From Bufo bufo (Eukaryota; Chordata; Amphibia; Anura; Bufonidae), in contig NC_053392.1 of assembly GCF_905171765.1 (NCBI RefSeq), forward strand, positions 404,289,399 through 404,353,398: a DNA stretch of 64,000 bases, in the 5' to 3' direction. Positions 23,546-34,778 of the stretch are shown here, one piece after another. A program made the position numbers and the translations under genes. Position 1 is the stretch's first letter, and the number at the start of each line of letters is the position of its first letter. The notes under the pieces were generated by a model. That model was not told where the DNA came from and did not search any database. It saw nothing but the letters and a program-made list of their open reading frames with translations.

Positions 23546-24394
23546 GCATATATAGATACAATGTAAACATGTAAAAAAAGATCCAAATTTATTAGAATCT
23601 AGTAGTCAATTACATGTTGATATCTGATATTAGAGGGTAAGTTAAATATCACAAAGGATTTTTGATTAAAAAAAACAACAAATTTTTTGGACAAGAAAAG
23701 CTTCATTGTTAGCTGAAACCACAAAACTTGACCATAATTACTTTCACAGCGTTGAGGGGACCACACGGACAGAAATGAATGATGGATGTGCATGTTCTTC
23801 ATTGTGCAGTTAGCTCTTTAATTATACAGTATTACCTATAATTAATTCATGACTTTGTACAATTTAAAGCAAGATGCTTAACATAATGCATCATTCATTT
23901 ACTGCAGCATCTAATCTGCTGTCTCTTTTGTGTTTCTTTGTAAAACAATTTGTATTAATAAAATATCCTATGAAAATGGACATTGTGGGCATTACTGTAC
24001 GGTATACTTCTCTTGTCTCTTTCGGTGGTATAGACATGACTAATCCGATGATTGTTGATTGTAGAAGCAGTGCTTTGCCTGGTTATCTTCCTTCTGTTTA
24101 TGAAAAGAGAGAAGGAAAAGCAGTCGTCTGCATTGTAGAAGCTTTCAAAGGAAGATGATGCAGTTTTTTAAAGCTTCACTAAGACTCTTTTCTCGTTGGC
24201 ATTAATCCAGTCCAGGCCAGTTTATTAGGGTTTCTGTTAATTGTGACTGCTGTAACAGTCTGTAATGCTATTTTTGCTGTCCAAAATATTTGATAAGTCA
24301 GTGGATTCATCTGTATCCATCCAGGAACTGATCGACATTGCTTGATTTTCTTATTTCTGCTGTATTTAGAAAGAGTTAGAAGATCCTGTAAAAA
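23546..24394. other. PACRG intron, nothing recognised
   Basis: A 94-codon + strand frame at 23874-24158 has no recognisable domain and no splice context. I regard it as chance. Confidence 0.5.
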
Positions 24395-24672
24395 AAGAAT
24401 GGCGCAGGTTTACTAATTGGAAAGATGGCATAAGCGTAGACCGGCTGTCTAGACCTGCACCACATTTATCACAGGGGCTCAGGCTGGATGATGAATTTGG
24501 TGCACGGATGGACACTTTTCAGACAGTTTTTTAAGCCAGATTTGTGCTGCCCCCTTTAGGCTCTGCCCAGTTTTGAAAGCTGTCATGAAAATGTGTAAAA
24601 ACCCTAAATGCGCCAATTTGTGCCATTTTGCACCACGGTTGTTGAAGATACATTAGTAAATCTGGGCCAATG
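24395..24672. mobile_element. Possible short TIR element
   Basis: The left end 'gcgcaggtttactaattgg' and the right end 'gatacattagtaaatctggg' are inverted relatives. Related ends ('ttattaagac', 'ttactaa') occur at 8618 and 33762. Confidence 0.45.
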
Positions 24673-25139
24673 TTTTCTTAAATGAATTGTACAGATAACA
24701 CTAATTTGTTAGCTGATGTGAACTGGGTCAAACATTATATTGAATAATAACAATAATAAATAGTATAAAGTGCATCCATAGCCATAGTTGTAGCTCAAAT
24801 GCCTTATCAATGGTCTCATTGACTAGAAGAAAATGTGCTTTTGTGAAGCAACACAGGCCGAGGTCTGGGCAGGCAGAGTTCCTGCGTATCCGAGAAACTA
24901 ATCCGAGGTTTGGGTAGACAGTTGAGTATCAGAGTCAATAAACAAGCAGGAGTTCGGTACACAGGCAGACAGACAGAATGGCATACCTTCACTAGTTAAC
25001 TAGACATCAAGGAACCTAAAGCTCTGTCGAGGAAATTAGGTCAGTAGCTCAGTGTTGTAGCAGAATCTGCTTAGTAATTAGAAGCGGTCGTGCAGCTGCA
25101 CACAGAGCAAAGGGAGGAGGGGAGTGGTAGTTGAGGCTA
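24673..25139. other. PACRG intron, nothing recognised
   Basis: No supported features. Confidence 0.5.
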
Positions 25140-25403
25140 GTGTCAGACTGGGGTACCTAGGGACCACCAGTAAAATTTATTTTGGGGGCCCACCGTACGG
25201 ATACATTCAAATATAATAATTAATATAACAAGTTTTTTATATGAACATAAGTGGGTTGATGTGCTGTAAATTGAATATATGTATGTAGTGTACTAAATCT
25301 AATGTGTTATGTGCCACTTGTGCAGAGGGTGGGAGACTAGGGGCCCACCTTGCTCTGGGGCCCACCGGGAGAGTCCCCTGTACCCCTGTGGGCCAGTCCG
25401 AGC
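25140..25403. mobile_element. Short TIR element ('tcagactggggtacc' ends)
   Basis: The left TCAGACTGGGGTACC and the right GTGGGCCAGTCCGA are inverted relatives. 'ggggcccacc' motifs occur on both sides. It is about 260 bp and non-coding. Confidence 0.55.
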
Positions 25404-26036
25404 TTGGTTGAGGCTAAAATGGAAGTAGTAGTTGTCCAATGAATAATGTTTTAATAGAATTAGCAGGGCGGCAAAAGACTTGGGCTGGTGATGTAACAAT
25501 TATATAACCTATGCAGCTGTCCCAAGGTCCAGTAGATAAAGGAGTCCACTGCCACCTTATAAGCGGAATCCTACTTCCTAGTAGTTGCACATAATGGATG
25601 GAACAGATTTATGTTCTCAACTAGAGAGGTGGTTCTGCTAAGCAGAGCTGGGTAGCTGATGCTGAAGAATGATGTAGCTCAGTAGGTGACATAGAAGAAG
25701 TGGAGATGTAGCAGAAATGTAGATTATACAGAGTTGGTGGTATGACACAGCTGAAGATCCCTTGAATAACTGAGACAGGTTTAAGTGACCCAATGAAATG
25801 GGGAGAAGATACAGAGTATTGTCAGCGGTGCTTATGCTTGGATTTATCTTTATAAATATACTTGGTTTTGTGAAAAATGAAAGAAATGTGTCATTAAATA
25901 CGGCATATAACTCGCAGAAAATTACATGGCAATGAAAAAAAAATCTTAGATTATTAAATGAATTATATTTCAGGAGTATTTTAGAAATGTGACCAGTTGC
26001 ATGGTCCATCTTCTAACTGTGACCCATTTTGTACCG
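25404..26036. other. PACRG intron, nothing recognised
   Basis: A 123-codon minus frame (25638-26009) is low in informative motifs and is taken as chance. Confidence 0.5.
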
Positions 26037-26757
26037 AAGGGGTTTTCTGGGATCAGAATATTGATCACATATCCTCAGGACAGGCCATTACTATAATATA
26101 TGTAGGGGTCTAAGATCTGTATTACACTGGCTGAGGGTCGGCCAGATCATCGTTAACAAGCATTTGTAGGAAAAAATGCCATTGATTACCCGATGAACAA
26201 GCAAACGGGTAATTGCATCTATTATATAGTTACAAGAATCATTTGTTGGCAGCAGATCTTACCATCTAATGACGCTCTACTGCTGGCAAATAATGATTCT
26301 GTATGGGGATGAGAGATGGCATTAATGATCTCTCTTTCGCATACTGTGGAGGAGATCGCTGCATATAAATGCAGTGGTCTCCTTCACTGACTAGTAGGTG
26401 ATTTTCGGGAAGGAACTATTCCTTTCTGACAATCGTCATCTAAGTTTACCAGGGTAATACAGCACTAACTCTGTGCATCCCCACTGATCAGCTGTGTGAA
26501 GAAGCCACCGCATTTGTCTGAGCACTGCTGCCTATTCATTGCTTACATTGGTCCATCTACCTAGTATGGCGGTGAAGGATATTGCAGCTTTGTCTCATAC
26601 AAGTGGATGGGACATGCGTGCGGCATGCATGTAGACAAACAGTTCACAGTGGTCACACAAGCTCAGCGGTCCCTTCAGCGGCTTGCCGGGAGTACTGGGA
26701 GTCAGACCCCACAGATATTGATGGTCTATTAATGAACCTGTAAAACTCCCTTTGAGG
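26037..26757. mobile_element. 'aaggggttttctggg' family repeat with a nested insertion
   Basis: The left end at 26037 (AAGGGGTTTTCTGGGATCAG) matches the starts at 1457 and 21048. The other end, near 26740-26757, reads 'aaaactccctttgagg'. Between them a foldback element of the type at 1761-3472 is inserted (26108-26457). Confidence 0.55.
26108..26457. mobile_element. Foldback element, second copy of the 1761-3472 family
   Basis: It shares 'gattacccgatgaac', 'ggcagcagatct', 'caaataatgattc' and 'actgtggaggagatcg' with the foldback at 2861-3420. Its ends ('gtattacactggctgag' and 'taccagggtaatac') are inverted relatives. Confidence 0.6.
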
Positions 26758-26934
26758 CTTTATGTTTTCATAATTGACGTTGAAGTATCCCATTGACTGT
26801 TCTACAAGATATATTTCAACGTGTGAGCATCTCATATTGGTGATTAAATATATCTATTTTGCTTGCACATGGATTGACAGTATGTATTATATGAGCAGGT
26901 ACATTTGTAATATCAACATTTCATTTTGTTTTAG

Positions 26935-27084
26935 ATGCTTTGAATATCCGTAACCGGCAAGTAATCTGCACCACCCTTAAAGTGCTCCAGCACTTGGTTG
27001 TCTCTGCTGAAATGGTTGGTGAAGCTCTTGTGCCCTACTACCGTCAGATTCTTCCAATTCTCAACATCTTCAAGAATATAAATG
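26935..27084 (+). CDS. PACRG: PACRG internal coding exon (150 nt)
   Basis: The first two bases complete an Asn codon begun by the A at 9176. The frame then reads [20 protein letters not shown], continues [20 protein letters not shown] and ends NIFKNIN plus one base. This matches human PACRG from about residue 155 to 205, the helical-repeat region, almost identically. The acceptor is TTTTGTTTTAG ending at 26934 and the donor is GTAGGT at 27085-27090. It enters and leaves in phase 1, as expected because the next human codon begins with G. No stop interrupts it. Failure to splice would add about 28 residues before a stop (TAG at 27168). Confidence 0.96.
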
Positions 27085-27187
27085 GTAGGTCTGAATTTTA
27101 TTTAATATTTTCTGCTCCCAGAAAAGTGGGATCAAGTGATCAATTAAGAACAAAAACGTCTCATGATTAGTTTTTTTTTCCAAAACC

Positions 27188-27655
27188 TTAAAGGGATTTT
27201 CCAGGAGTACAATATTGATGTTGCATTTACTTTTGTAGTTTCAGCAATGGCGATGTGCACCATCTTACAAGATGTACTGACTAACTTTGTCTATCCTTAA
27301 GATAGGTTATCAATATCTCATGGGTGGGGATCGGACTCCTGATACCCGTGCTAATCAGTTGTTTGAAGAGGCTGCAGCGCTCTTGTGAGGCCGTAGCCTC
27401 CTCAGAGCATACCATGCACAACACTGTACATTGTGTAGTGGCTGTGTGTGGTTTTGTAGCAGTGGCCAGTCACTTGAATGGGAATGAGCTGCATATAATC
27501 GCTTGTGACCAATGAACATGATGTCACTGGCCTAGGAAGAGACTGCAGTGCTCGCGAGAGTGCCACGGGTTCTTCGAACAACCAATCGATGAGCATTGAT
27601 TTCATTTTGATTATCTATCCTGAGTATAGGTCATCAATATTTTATTGACAGAAAT
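27188..27655. mobile_element. Palindromic short repeat ('aaagggattttccagg' family)
   Basis: It starts AAAGGGATTTTCCAGGAGTA with 'caatattgatg'. The right arm contains 'tgagtataggtcatcaatat', the inverted counterpart. It is the same family as those at 1457, 21048 and 26037. Confidence 0.6.
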
Positions 27656-27687
27656 CTTACAAATTGATTCAGTTTATTTTGGAGTAA

Positions 27688-27937
27688 GGCTACTTTCACA
27701 CTCGCGTTTGGTGCGGATCCGTCATGGATCCGTTTGGCTCAGTTACGTCAGACGGTGTCTGCTTCCAAAGCGGAATGGAGACGGAACGAAGGCAAACTGA
27801 GGCAAACTGATGCATTCTGAGCGGATCTTTTCCCATTCAGAATGCATTAGGGCCAAACTGATCTGTTTTGGCCTGCTTGTGAGAGCCCATGATGGATCTC
27901 ACAACCTGAAAGCCAAAACGCCAGTGTGAAAGTAGCC
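27688..27937. mobile_element. PIF/Harbinger-like MITE ('ggctactttcacac' family)
   Basis: The ends are GGCTACTTTCACACTCGCG and the reverse complement of GGCTACTTTCACACTGGCG, with TAA duplicated at 27685-27687 and 27938-27940. The interior has 'ggatccgtcatggatccg' and inverted 'gcattctgagcggatc' motifs. It is 250 bp long. Confidence 0.78.
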
Positions 27938-27940
27938 TAA

Positions 27941-28775
27941 AGGGAATCGTGGAGTATATAGTGCCTAGATAATATATTTTCACAGCTAATTCCAAATCCA
28001 TTTGGGGATCTAATTTCCCATTGCAGGGATGTAATAAATGTATTTCTTCATTTATGACACATCTCACGTACAGCTTATTACACAAAGTACAGAAGCATTG
28101 TTAATAATTACATTTTAAGTTCCGTAGACAACTTTTGATCAGACGAGTGCCCTTTGTTGTCAGTTCATGTGCTATAAACATGAGCTTATAATTTGGATGG
28201 GCTCTTGAAACAACCAAATTCCAATTGACAGCCATTGTTACTGGTTCACTGGATTCATAGGCAGACCTAAGTGATAATGGCAGTTCTTCATTTCTGTAAC
28301 AAAGAAAACTTGTTACTTTAACTGTATTAACAGCTCGGTATTCCACATTCTATTTAGCGCACAGTCACCATGGATTCTTTCTCCAAAACTTCTGATAGAA
28401 TCAATTACTGCTAATTTAACTGTTCACTTTCTTCTCTGTGATGTACTACATGTATAATGGGAGGTAATTTCTTATATTATACTCCACCGATCTGTCTCCC
28501 TATTGAAAGTATAAAAACGTTCTCAATACAAAGTACGCTTAATGCCTGAATGTGAAATATTAACATGTTTCCTTCTGTAACATCTTCACTCATTTTGCTT
28601 AAATAAGACATCCAATAGGAAATGATAAATGACACAATTTGTGGTGATATTTTAAAAATGCAGCGCTATATGTTTAAAATTCAATAAAAGCATTGTAAAG
28701 TGGGTGCAAAGTTTACTTACAAGTAGAATACTATTAATTCAATCTTGAGAAAGAAATGTTGGTGTTTTCCTTCAT
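27941..28775. other. PACRG intron, nothing recognised
   Basis: No supported features. Confidence 0.5.
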
Positions 28776-29180
28776 TTAGATATCAAAGATGGCCTTTGTC
28801 TGATTTAATGTAATATCTGGAGGCTGCCAGACCCTTACTAAATGTCCAGTGTCCCCTGACATAAGTGGCAGTAAAAAGCAACAGCTGCTAATCTTATCCT
28901 TTTCTCCATTGGATCTACAAGCATCTTCTCTAATAATCTTCTCTAAGTAATAGCATATTGGCATCTTGACTGTTGGCTTCAAGGGCTTGTCCAGTAATAC
29001 ATCATTTTCCATCAGGTCCCGGCAGCCTGTCTCTGCTACTGAAAGGATCATACTTAACTGCTTTGCATTTCTTTTGTCCTCCGCGCTGGCTCCAGCATCT
29101 CCATCTTCTGGTCCAGGGTTTGTTTTCTTCCTTCTCAACATAGGCATAGTTACTAGATCCTCTTCAGCCAACTGTTGGCT
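28776..29180 (-). CDS. Unidentified open reading frame, possible retrocopy fragment
   Basis: An uninterrupted minus-strand frame of about 135 codons ends in a stop at 28776. The first ATG in frame is near 29147, giving MPMLRRKKTNPGPEDGDAGA. The part before residue 80 has a charged, low-hydrophobicity start and then SMILSVAETGC and KMPICYYLEKIIREDA, which reads like real protein rather than translated repeat. The C-terminal third looks less protein-like. I do not recognise the family. It ends about 40 bp from the decayed Tc1 copy starting at 29216. No splice sites or poly(A) tract were seen. It may be a retrocopy, part of a larger repeat or chance. Confidence 0.25.
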   Translation of the reverse strand, partial: SQQLAEEDLVTMPMLRRKKTNPGPEDGDAGASAEDKRNAKQLSMILSVAETGCRDLMENDVLLDKPLKPTVKMPICYYLEKIIREDACRSNGEKDKISSCCFLLPLMSGDTGHLVRVWQPPDITLNQTKAIFDI

Positions 29181-29215
29181 TCAGCGTTGATGTTTCTCTT
29201 GTCAAAAGCATGTTC

Positions 29216-30382
29216 CAATATCACATGTCTGTGTGTGGCAGAAGTTTGTGAACCTTTAGGATTAGCAGATAATGTGAAGGTGAAATTAGAGTCAGGTGTT
29301 CTCATTTATTCTGATGACAATCAGATGTGACTAAGCGACCTGTTTTGTTTAAAGAACAGGGATCAATCAAAGTCTGATTGATTTCTGAGGACCTCAGATG
29401 AAACGTCATTGATGCTGAATAGGCTGGAAAAGCTTACAAAACCATCTCTGAAAAGTTTGGACTCCACCAATCCATAGTCAGACACTGTACAAATAAAGAA
29501 AATTCAAGACCACTATTGTCCTCCTCAGAAGTAGTCGACCAACAAAGATCATGACAAGAGCAAGGTATGTATTAGTCAGTAAGGTCACAAAGGAACCGAA
29601 GCTAACCTCTAAACTACTAAAGATGTTTTGCACATTAGCTAATAAGTTAATGTTCATGAGTCCACCATTAGGAGGACACTGAACAACAATGGTATATGTT
29701 GCAGGATAGCAAGGTGAAAGCTGCTGCTTTCCAAAAAGAACATTGCTGCCTTTGCTGCAGTTTGCTTATGATCACCTGGACAAGCCAGAAGGCTATTGGA
29801 ACAATGTTTTGTGGACAGATGAAACCAAAATAGAACTTTTTGGTTAAAATGTGAAACGTTAAGTTTGGAGCAAGAAAAACAGTGCCTCCCAGCATAAAAA
29901 AATCTCATCTGTAAAAAATAATGGTGGTAATATCATGGTTTGGGTCTGTTTTGATGCATCTGGGCCAGGGCAGCTTGCCATCATTGATGAAACAATGAAT
30001 TCTAAATTATAGCAGCACATTCTGTCCATGAGCTGAATTTCAAGAGAATGTGGCTCATCCAGCAAGATAATCACCCTAAGCACACAAGCCATTCTGCCAA
30101 AGAAGAATGAGGTAAATAAGAGTCAAAGCGCTGACCTTAATCCATTAGAAGTTTTGTGGAAGGACCTGACGTGGGCACTTCATGTAATGAAATCCACCAA
30201 CAAGGCAGAATTGAAGTTGTTTTGCATGGAGGAATTGGCTAAAATTCCTCCAATCTGATATGCAGATCCAATCAAAAATTACAGGAAATATTTACTTGCA
30301 GTTATTGCTGCACAAGAGGGTCACACTATATATTGAAAGCAAAGGTTCGCATACTTTTGCCACTCACAGACATATGATATTA
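29216..30382 (+). mobile_element. Decayed Tc1-type DNA transposon
   Basis: The ends are inverted relatives: ATATCACATGTCTGTGTGTG on the left, and ATATCATATGTCTGTGAGTG as the reverse complement of the right end. The interior translates in broken frames to Tc1-type transposase segments: an N-terminal helix-turn-helix portion (AGKAYKTIS, FGLHQS) near 29430-29470, a WTDETKIELFG block near 29815, and DNHPKHTSHSAKE near 30068. Stops and frameshifts are frequent. The length of about 1.17 kb is short for the family (about 1.6 kb). Confidence 0.82.
29400..30290 (+). pseudogene. Tc1 transposase remnant
   Basis: DNA-binding and DDE catalytic regions can be followed in order: the HTH block about 29430-29500, the first catalytic Asp in the DET motif near 29818, the second in the DNHPKH motif near 30070, and a region reading DLNPLEVLWKDL near 30140-30170 where the third acidic residue belongs. 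In-frame stops (for example TAA in the FG block at 29845) prevent any product. Confidence 0.78.
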
Positions 30383-30612
30383 GATCATTTTCTTCAATAA
30401 AAATGACCACATCTAATATTTTTGACTCGCTTGTTTGATTTGGTTTATTTATGTTGTGTGAAAATCTGATGTAGTTTTAGGTCCAATTTATGCAGAAACT
30501 TTCAATGCACCATTGTATATTACTGTTTGTTTAACAAACTTACACATAAGTTATTTGTATGTCTTTTCAGCCTCTGTTACTTTTGGCACATAGATTATGC
30601 AAATCCTGATGA
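30383..30612. other. PACRG intron, nothing recognised
   Basis: No supported features. Confidence 0.4.
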
Positions 30613-30620
30613 GACTTAGT

Positions 30621-30813
30621 GAATCTTACAGTGTCTGCCGTGTGGACAGGAAGTCTTAGTGAATCTTACAGTGTCTGCCGTGTGGACAGGAAGTCTTAGT
30701 GAATCTTACAGTGTCTGCCGTGTGGACAGGAAGTCTTAGTGAATCTTACAGTGTCTGCCGTGTGGACAGGAAGTCTTAGTGAATCTTACAGTGTCTGCCA
30801 TGTGGACAGGAAG
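30621..30813. repeat. 40-bp minisatellite, five near-identical copies
   Basis: Units begin at 30621, 30661, 30701, 30741 and 30781 (GAATCTTACAGTGTCTGCCG, then TGTGGACAGGAAGTCTTAGT). The only difference in the full part of copy five is one base (30799). Such uniformity suggests recent expansion or homogenisation. A related sequence in inverted orientation lies at 30875-30899. Confidence 0.93.
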
Positions 30814-30874
30814 TCAGTTTCTCTAATCGTTCCTATGAGATTGGAACTGATGCTCTCAAAAGAATAAAATAAAC

Positions 30875-30899
30875 GGACTTCCTGTCCACACAGCAGATG
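30875..30899. repeat. Inverted partner of the 40-bp repeat unit
   Basis: GACTTCCTGTCCACACAGCA followed by GATGC is the reverse complement of the 'ctgccgtgtggacaggaagtc' segment with two differences. Together with the array it forms an inverted pair, as if a transposon end had been multiplied on one side only. Confidence 0.7.
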
Positions 30900-31144
30900 C
30901 TCTGGGATCCAATGAGCCTCATTGATGGTCTGAGTTCTGATTTTTGAAAAACGCAGCAAAGCAATGAATAGTCTACCACTTTCTTGCTGTAGTAAACTGA
31001 GCCACTTTGTAAACAGTAGTTGTACAGGATAAACTGTAGCATTATAAACTAGGCAATGGCTTACTTCTGCCTGATTGAGATCATCCTTAAAATCTGTCTG
31101 CTACCATCATATAACCAGCGTGAAATATCTATTTTCTGTTGCAT

Positions 31145-31146
<2 letters not shown>

Positions 31147-31182
<36 letters not shown>
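31147..31182. repeat. (AT)n microsatellite
   Basis: A run of about 18 AT dinucleotides without interruption. Confidence 0.95.
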
Positions 31183-31185
<3 letters not shown>

Positions 31186-33009
31186 CATGCGGGATATTGC
31201 AGAGAGATGAAAGGATACAGCTGATCCACCGCCTCTGTATCTGGTGTAGACTCTTATCTGCCCTTATTTTGTCTGAGCGAGAAAATTTAAAAAAATAAAC
31301 ATGGAGAAATGCAGGCACTCTAAAACCCTTTTGATTGTAACACAGTGCATCATTTGTAATGCACTGTGGAAGTCGCTTTGATTGCTGAATATGTGTCATA
31401 ATTTACAAGTATCCAGATGTTCAAGTCGTGGATCATTTCTATTCTGCTATCTATTCCCCTCCGTGAACCCTCTTGCACGTGTTTTGATAATATTATGGCT
31501 CTGTTCTTGCTTACTTAATGCTGCATTTCCATTGCTTGCACACCACGTCTGCCTCTCGCCTTCCTTTTGTACACATCCATATCTTGCCCTCATGTTTACT
31601 TCATATCCCTTAGATAATTATGTTTGTATATGTATATTGTACAGCATGGCAGACCTTGACAACAAAGATGTCAAAGTACAATAGCTGATTGAATGAGGCC
31701 TCAGTCTTCTGGATCAAAAATATCAATTTAATAGAAAAATCCATACTTCAAAGAGCACAGTTCTATTGAAGTCTAAGAAACTAGAAGAGCTAAAAGTGAA
31801 TGATGCCACTTTGCAAGGAGTGGGAGTACTTCTTAATGAGTAAAAGTTAACAAGCATGGACCATTGCTGTATAATAAGAAAATCATAATCTTTCATTTCT
31901 ATGAAACTTTGCATGGGAAGGAACTTTCTATCCACTTCATACATGCTTTGTGTTTCAATATCTAGCGTCAACTTCCCACAGAGGCATGTCCACTTTTCAT
32001 AAATATTTTATTTAGATTTAGGAAAAAAGAAGAGAAGTGAATGTGAGCATAAGAAGGTTAGTAATAGTAGTTTCGATGGTAATAGCACTGGCTGAATTTC
32101 TGATTGCAAATGCCATCTAACGATGAGCTCATTGAACCGTTCACGAGAGGGCTCTGTAGCGCTTTACACTTTTTATGCTGTATATTTTATTTCATTAAAA
32201 TTAGCATTTTACAATGCTGCTTTCTGTACTTGCTCGCAAGCAAATTGTCAGTTATGGAATTGCCTCATTAAGTGTTCTTAACTACTAAACTTCATTTTAG
32301 CACAGATAAAAAAGAGGGATTTGGAATTCTAGCTCTTGTACATTCTGTGATCTTGGCATTTTTAATGATCAACAAAGGCCTAGAGATTTCTTGATAATGT
32401 TGTTATTGATGTGTTTGTGTAAGATAGGCCGCAATATTCATCTCCTGTGTACATAATTACAACCAGCAGCCTAATCTTGCAGGTAATGAAGGAAAAAAAA
32501 AAAAAAAGATCTAATGATGATGATTCAGTAAGCACCATCCAAATATCAAAATATCTTTTGACAAGATAAATCTCTTGTATGTCCCTGCTGCTGACAAAGA
32601 TCTTGGTATTTGTATTGTACTATGATAATTGTATAATTTTATATTAGCAAGTAGAGATGAGCAAATTTCCTGAACTTTGTTTTAACTACGATTCTGTTCA
32701 AATAAATTTGACCTGAATCGAAAGTGCCCCAATTGCCCTGAACAGTTGTGTATGACATTTTAAGGTTTCCTAGGGCTGTGTCCAACTCCTTTCAAGCTAT
32801 TTAACACCAATACATCATTAGTAATGATCTTGATATACAGTGTTCCCTGTAAGCTGTGTGCTCTGGAAAGGAGAGGGTTAAAACATACCCACACACAACT
32901 TTACCAGTTGCCGAGGTTGGAAATTTTAACTCTTTCAGTTCCATAGAACACAGCTTAGAGAAACAGTGACAAAATACACAGTCAAGTCAAGCTTATATCC
33001 AGAGTAACA
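31183..33009. other. PACRG intron, nothing recognised
   Basis: Short frames at 31382-31684 (+) and 31723-31971 (-) have no recognisable content. An A-rich run sits at about 32494. Confidence 0.5.
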
Positions 33010-33335
33010 GCAGCTAGATGGGCTGGGAGTGACTCATTAAGGTCCTGGGAGGTTGTCACGGGTATCCGGAACCATGCTGACTTCAGTGCATCCCACAGCT
33101 ACCAGAGGATGTGTGGGGAAAGATCCATAGAGCGAACACGAGGATTGAGCTAGTCCTACAGATGCTCAGTTGGGTTCAAGTCTGGTGAGTTAGAGGGCCA
33201 GGGTAGTACCATACTTGATCATGCTCTTCTAACCAGTGTCAGACATTTCTAGCCGTGTGACACATCACATTGTCTCGCTTGAAGATCCCATCCATTTATA
33301 CCTAAATTGTGAGTGCCTTCCACATGGGCTATTTT
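33010..33335 (-). pseudogene. Tc1/mariner transposase C-terminal fragment
   Basis: Read on the minus strand, the sequence gives RDNVMCHTARNV (second catalytic Asp region) near 33290-33250. It then gives HWLEEHDQVW and, after a stop, DLNPTEHL (third acidic residue region) near 33183-33160, followed by RVRSMDLSPHI and LWDALKSAWFRIPVTTSQDL. The order and wording are those of a Tc1-type transposase C-terminus. It is a different subfamily from the copies at 29216 and 55056. No terminal repeats were seen, so only a fragment remains. Confidence 0.8.
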
Positions 33336-33761
33336 ATAGTGCTAATGACACTTCCACTGATATCACAGCTATAGTCCTTATGACTGGTTGAGCCTGCTTG
33401 CAAGGCATTTTGGTCAAGCCCACTGGGATGGGGTCACGTGGTTCTCCTTCATCTTATCATCCACTCTGTATTCTGATATGTAAAATAGTGGATGCTATTT
33501 TGCACAATTTGTATGTCCCAAATACCCCAAACTTTGGACTTGCTGGAAAAAAAGTTCTTGGGAAACTTGTTACTAAGCCAATTTGTTTAGAATTTTTTCA
33601 CTGATCTCTAATAGTATATGTATACAATATTCAATCAAATGTTGTAATTATACATAACATGATGCATAATACTTTATGTACAGTATTATTGTGGTGAGTG
33701 GTTATGGATCATTTGGTAACTCAGTTTTAAAAGGTTATTTACTTCTACGAAATGTACTATT
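33336..33761. other. PACRG intron, nothing recognised
   Basis: No supported features. Confidence 0.5.
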
Positions 33762-34084
33762 TGGCACATTTATTAGGACTGGCGTTTTAGATACCAGTCT
33801 TAATAAAGCCCCATAGTTGGCGGAGTATCCGCTGAAGTTATAGAGGTGCAGGCCTGTCCATTACTTTGGCGCTTCCAGCGCCAGTTCTAAATGTAAGACA
33901 GCTTCCGAGCTGTTTTACATTTAGACCATTTTCTGCTGGCCTGTCCCCTTCCTCGTCACGCCCACAATTTCAGACCTGGCTAAGCGGGGCAAAGTTGCAG
34001 ATAGCGGCGCAACTAACCGTTGTGCCACCATATGCACCTGAAATATGCCTAATTTAGGCGTATTTCAGCTTGTAAATGACCCCC
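33762..34084. mobile_element. Uninterrupted copy of the repeat split at 22241-23545
   Basis: It shares 'cgccagttctaaatgtaag', 'acagcttccgagctgt' and 'tttagaccattttct' with 22320-22385, and 'ggcgtatttcagc' with 23514-23526. It shows the unsplit form of that family. Confidence 0.7.
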
Positions 34085-34778
34085 TATATGTCTACAAAGT
34101 ATTATTTAAGGGTATATTCATACACAACAGATTTTGTTGCAGAAATCTATAACATTCATTTGAATGGGGATGTTTTGGAGGCATGGAATTCTTCAAGCCC
34201 TGTTCAGATGCATAGGTTGCAGAATTCTTACAACAAACCTGCTCAATGGGGATTCACCCTTAATATCTGAAAAGTGCTGTTGCTACCTACATGGTGGCTG
34301 GCAACTCCCTCATAATGTTTTTGGGGGATCCACATTTTCAACATAGGTTAGTTCCATTTATTTACTTTCGTCTGCTTGGCTTCCAGCAATACACCTACAA
34401 TCAAGTGGAAATCTGGTGAACAGCCACCATTGGGCCTAGGGTTTTTTGCCTCAAATTTTTTCACACGTGGTGTGCCTTGCGCAATTTTCATTTTACAAGG
34501 CTTAGATTTCAATCATCATTTATGGCAGAAAACTAGTGTAAATTATGATAAATGATCACGGGCTTCATGGCATTTTTATTATTTATTTATAAGCAAAAAA
34601 TAAAAAAAATGTGAAGGAAGCCTAAGATAGGATTCACAAAGGACATGTGATGTATTATTTTATAGGAAAAATTACACTGTATAGAACTAAATTCAATAAA
34701 ACCAATTACGTTTTTGAGTTTATTTTATGTTTTCTTTATCTCAGTCATGCTTCTACATGACTGGAGTTTTGTAAAGAC
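34085..34778. other. PACRG intron, nothing recognised
   Basis: No supported features. Confidence 0.5.

Noticed and set aside
23874..24158. 94-codon + strand ORF between short elements
   Set aside because: No domain, no splice sites and no similarity that I recognise. Length is within chance for the window size.
30621..30813. Regularly repeated 40-bp units that could suggest a CRISPR array
   Set aside because: The copies are directly adjacent with no variable spacers, and the setting is a vertebrate intron. It is a minisatellite.
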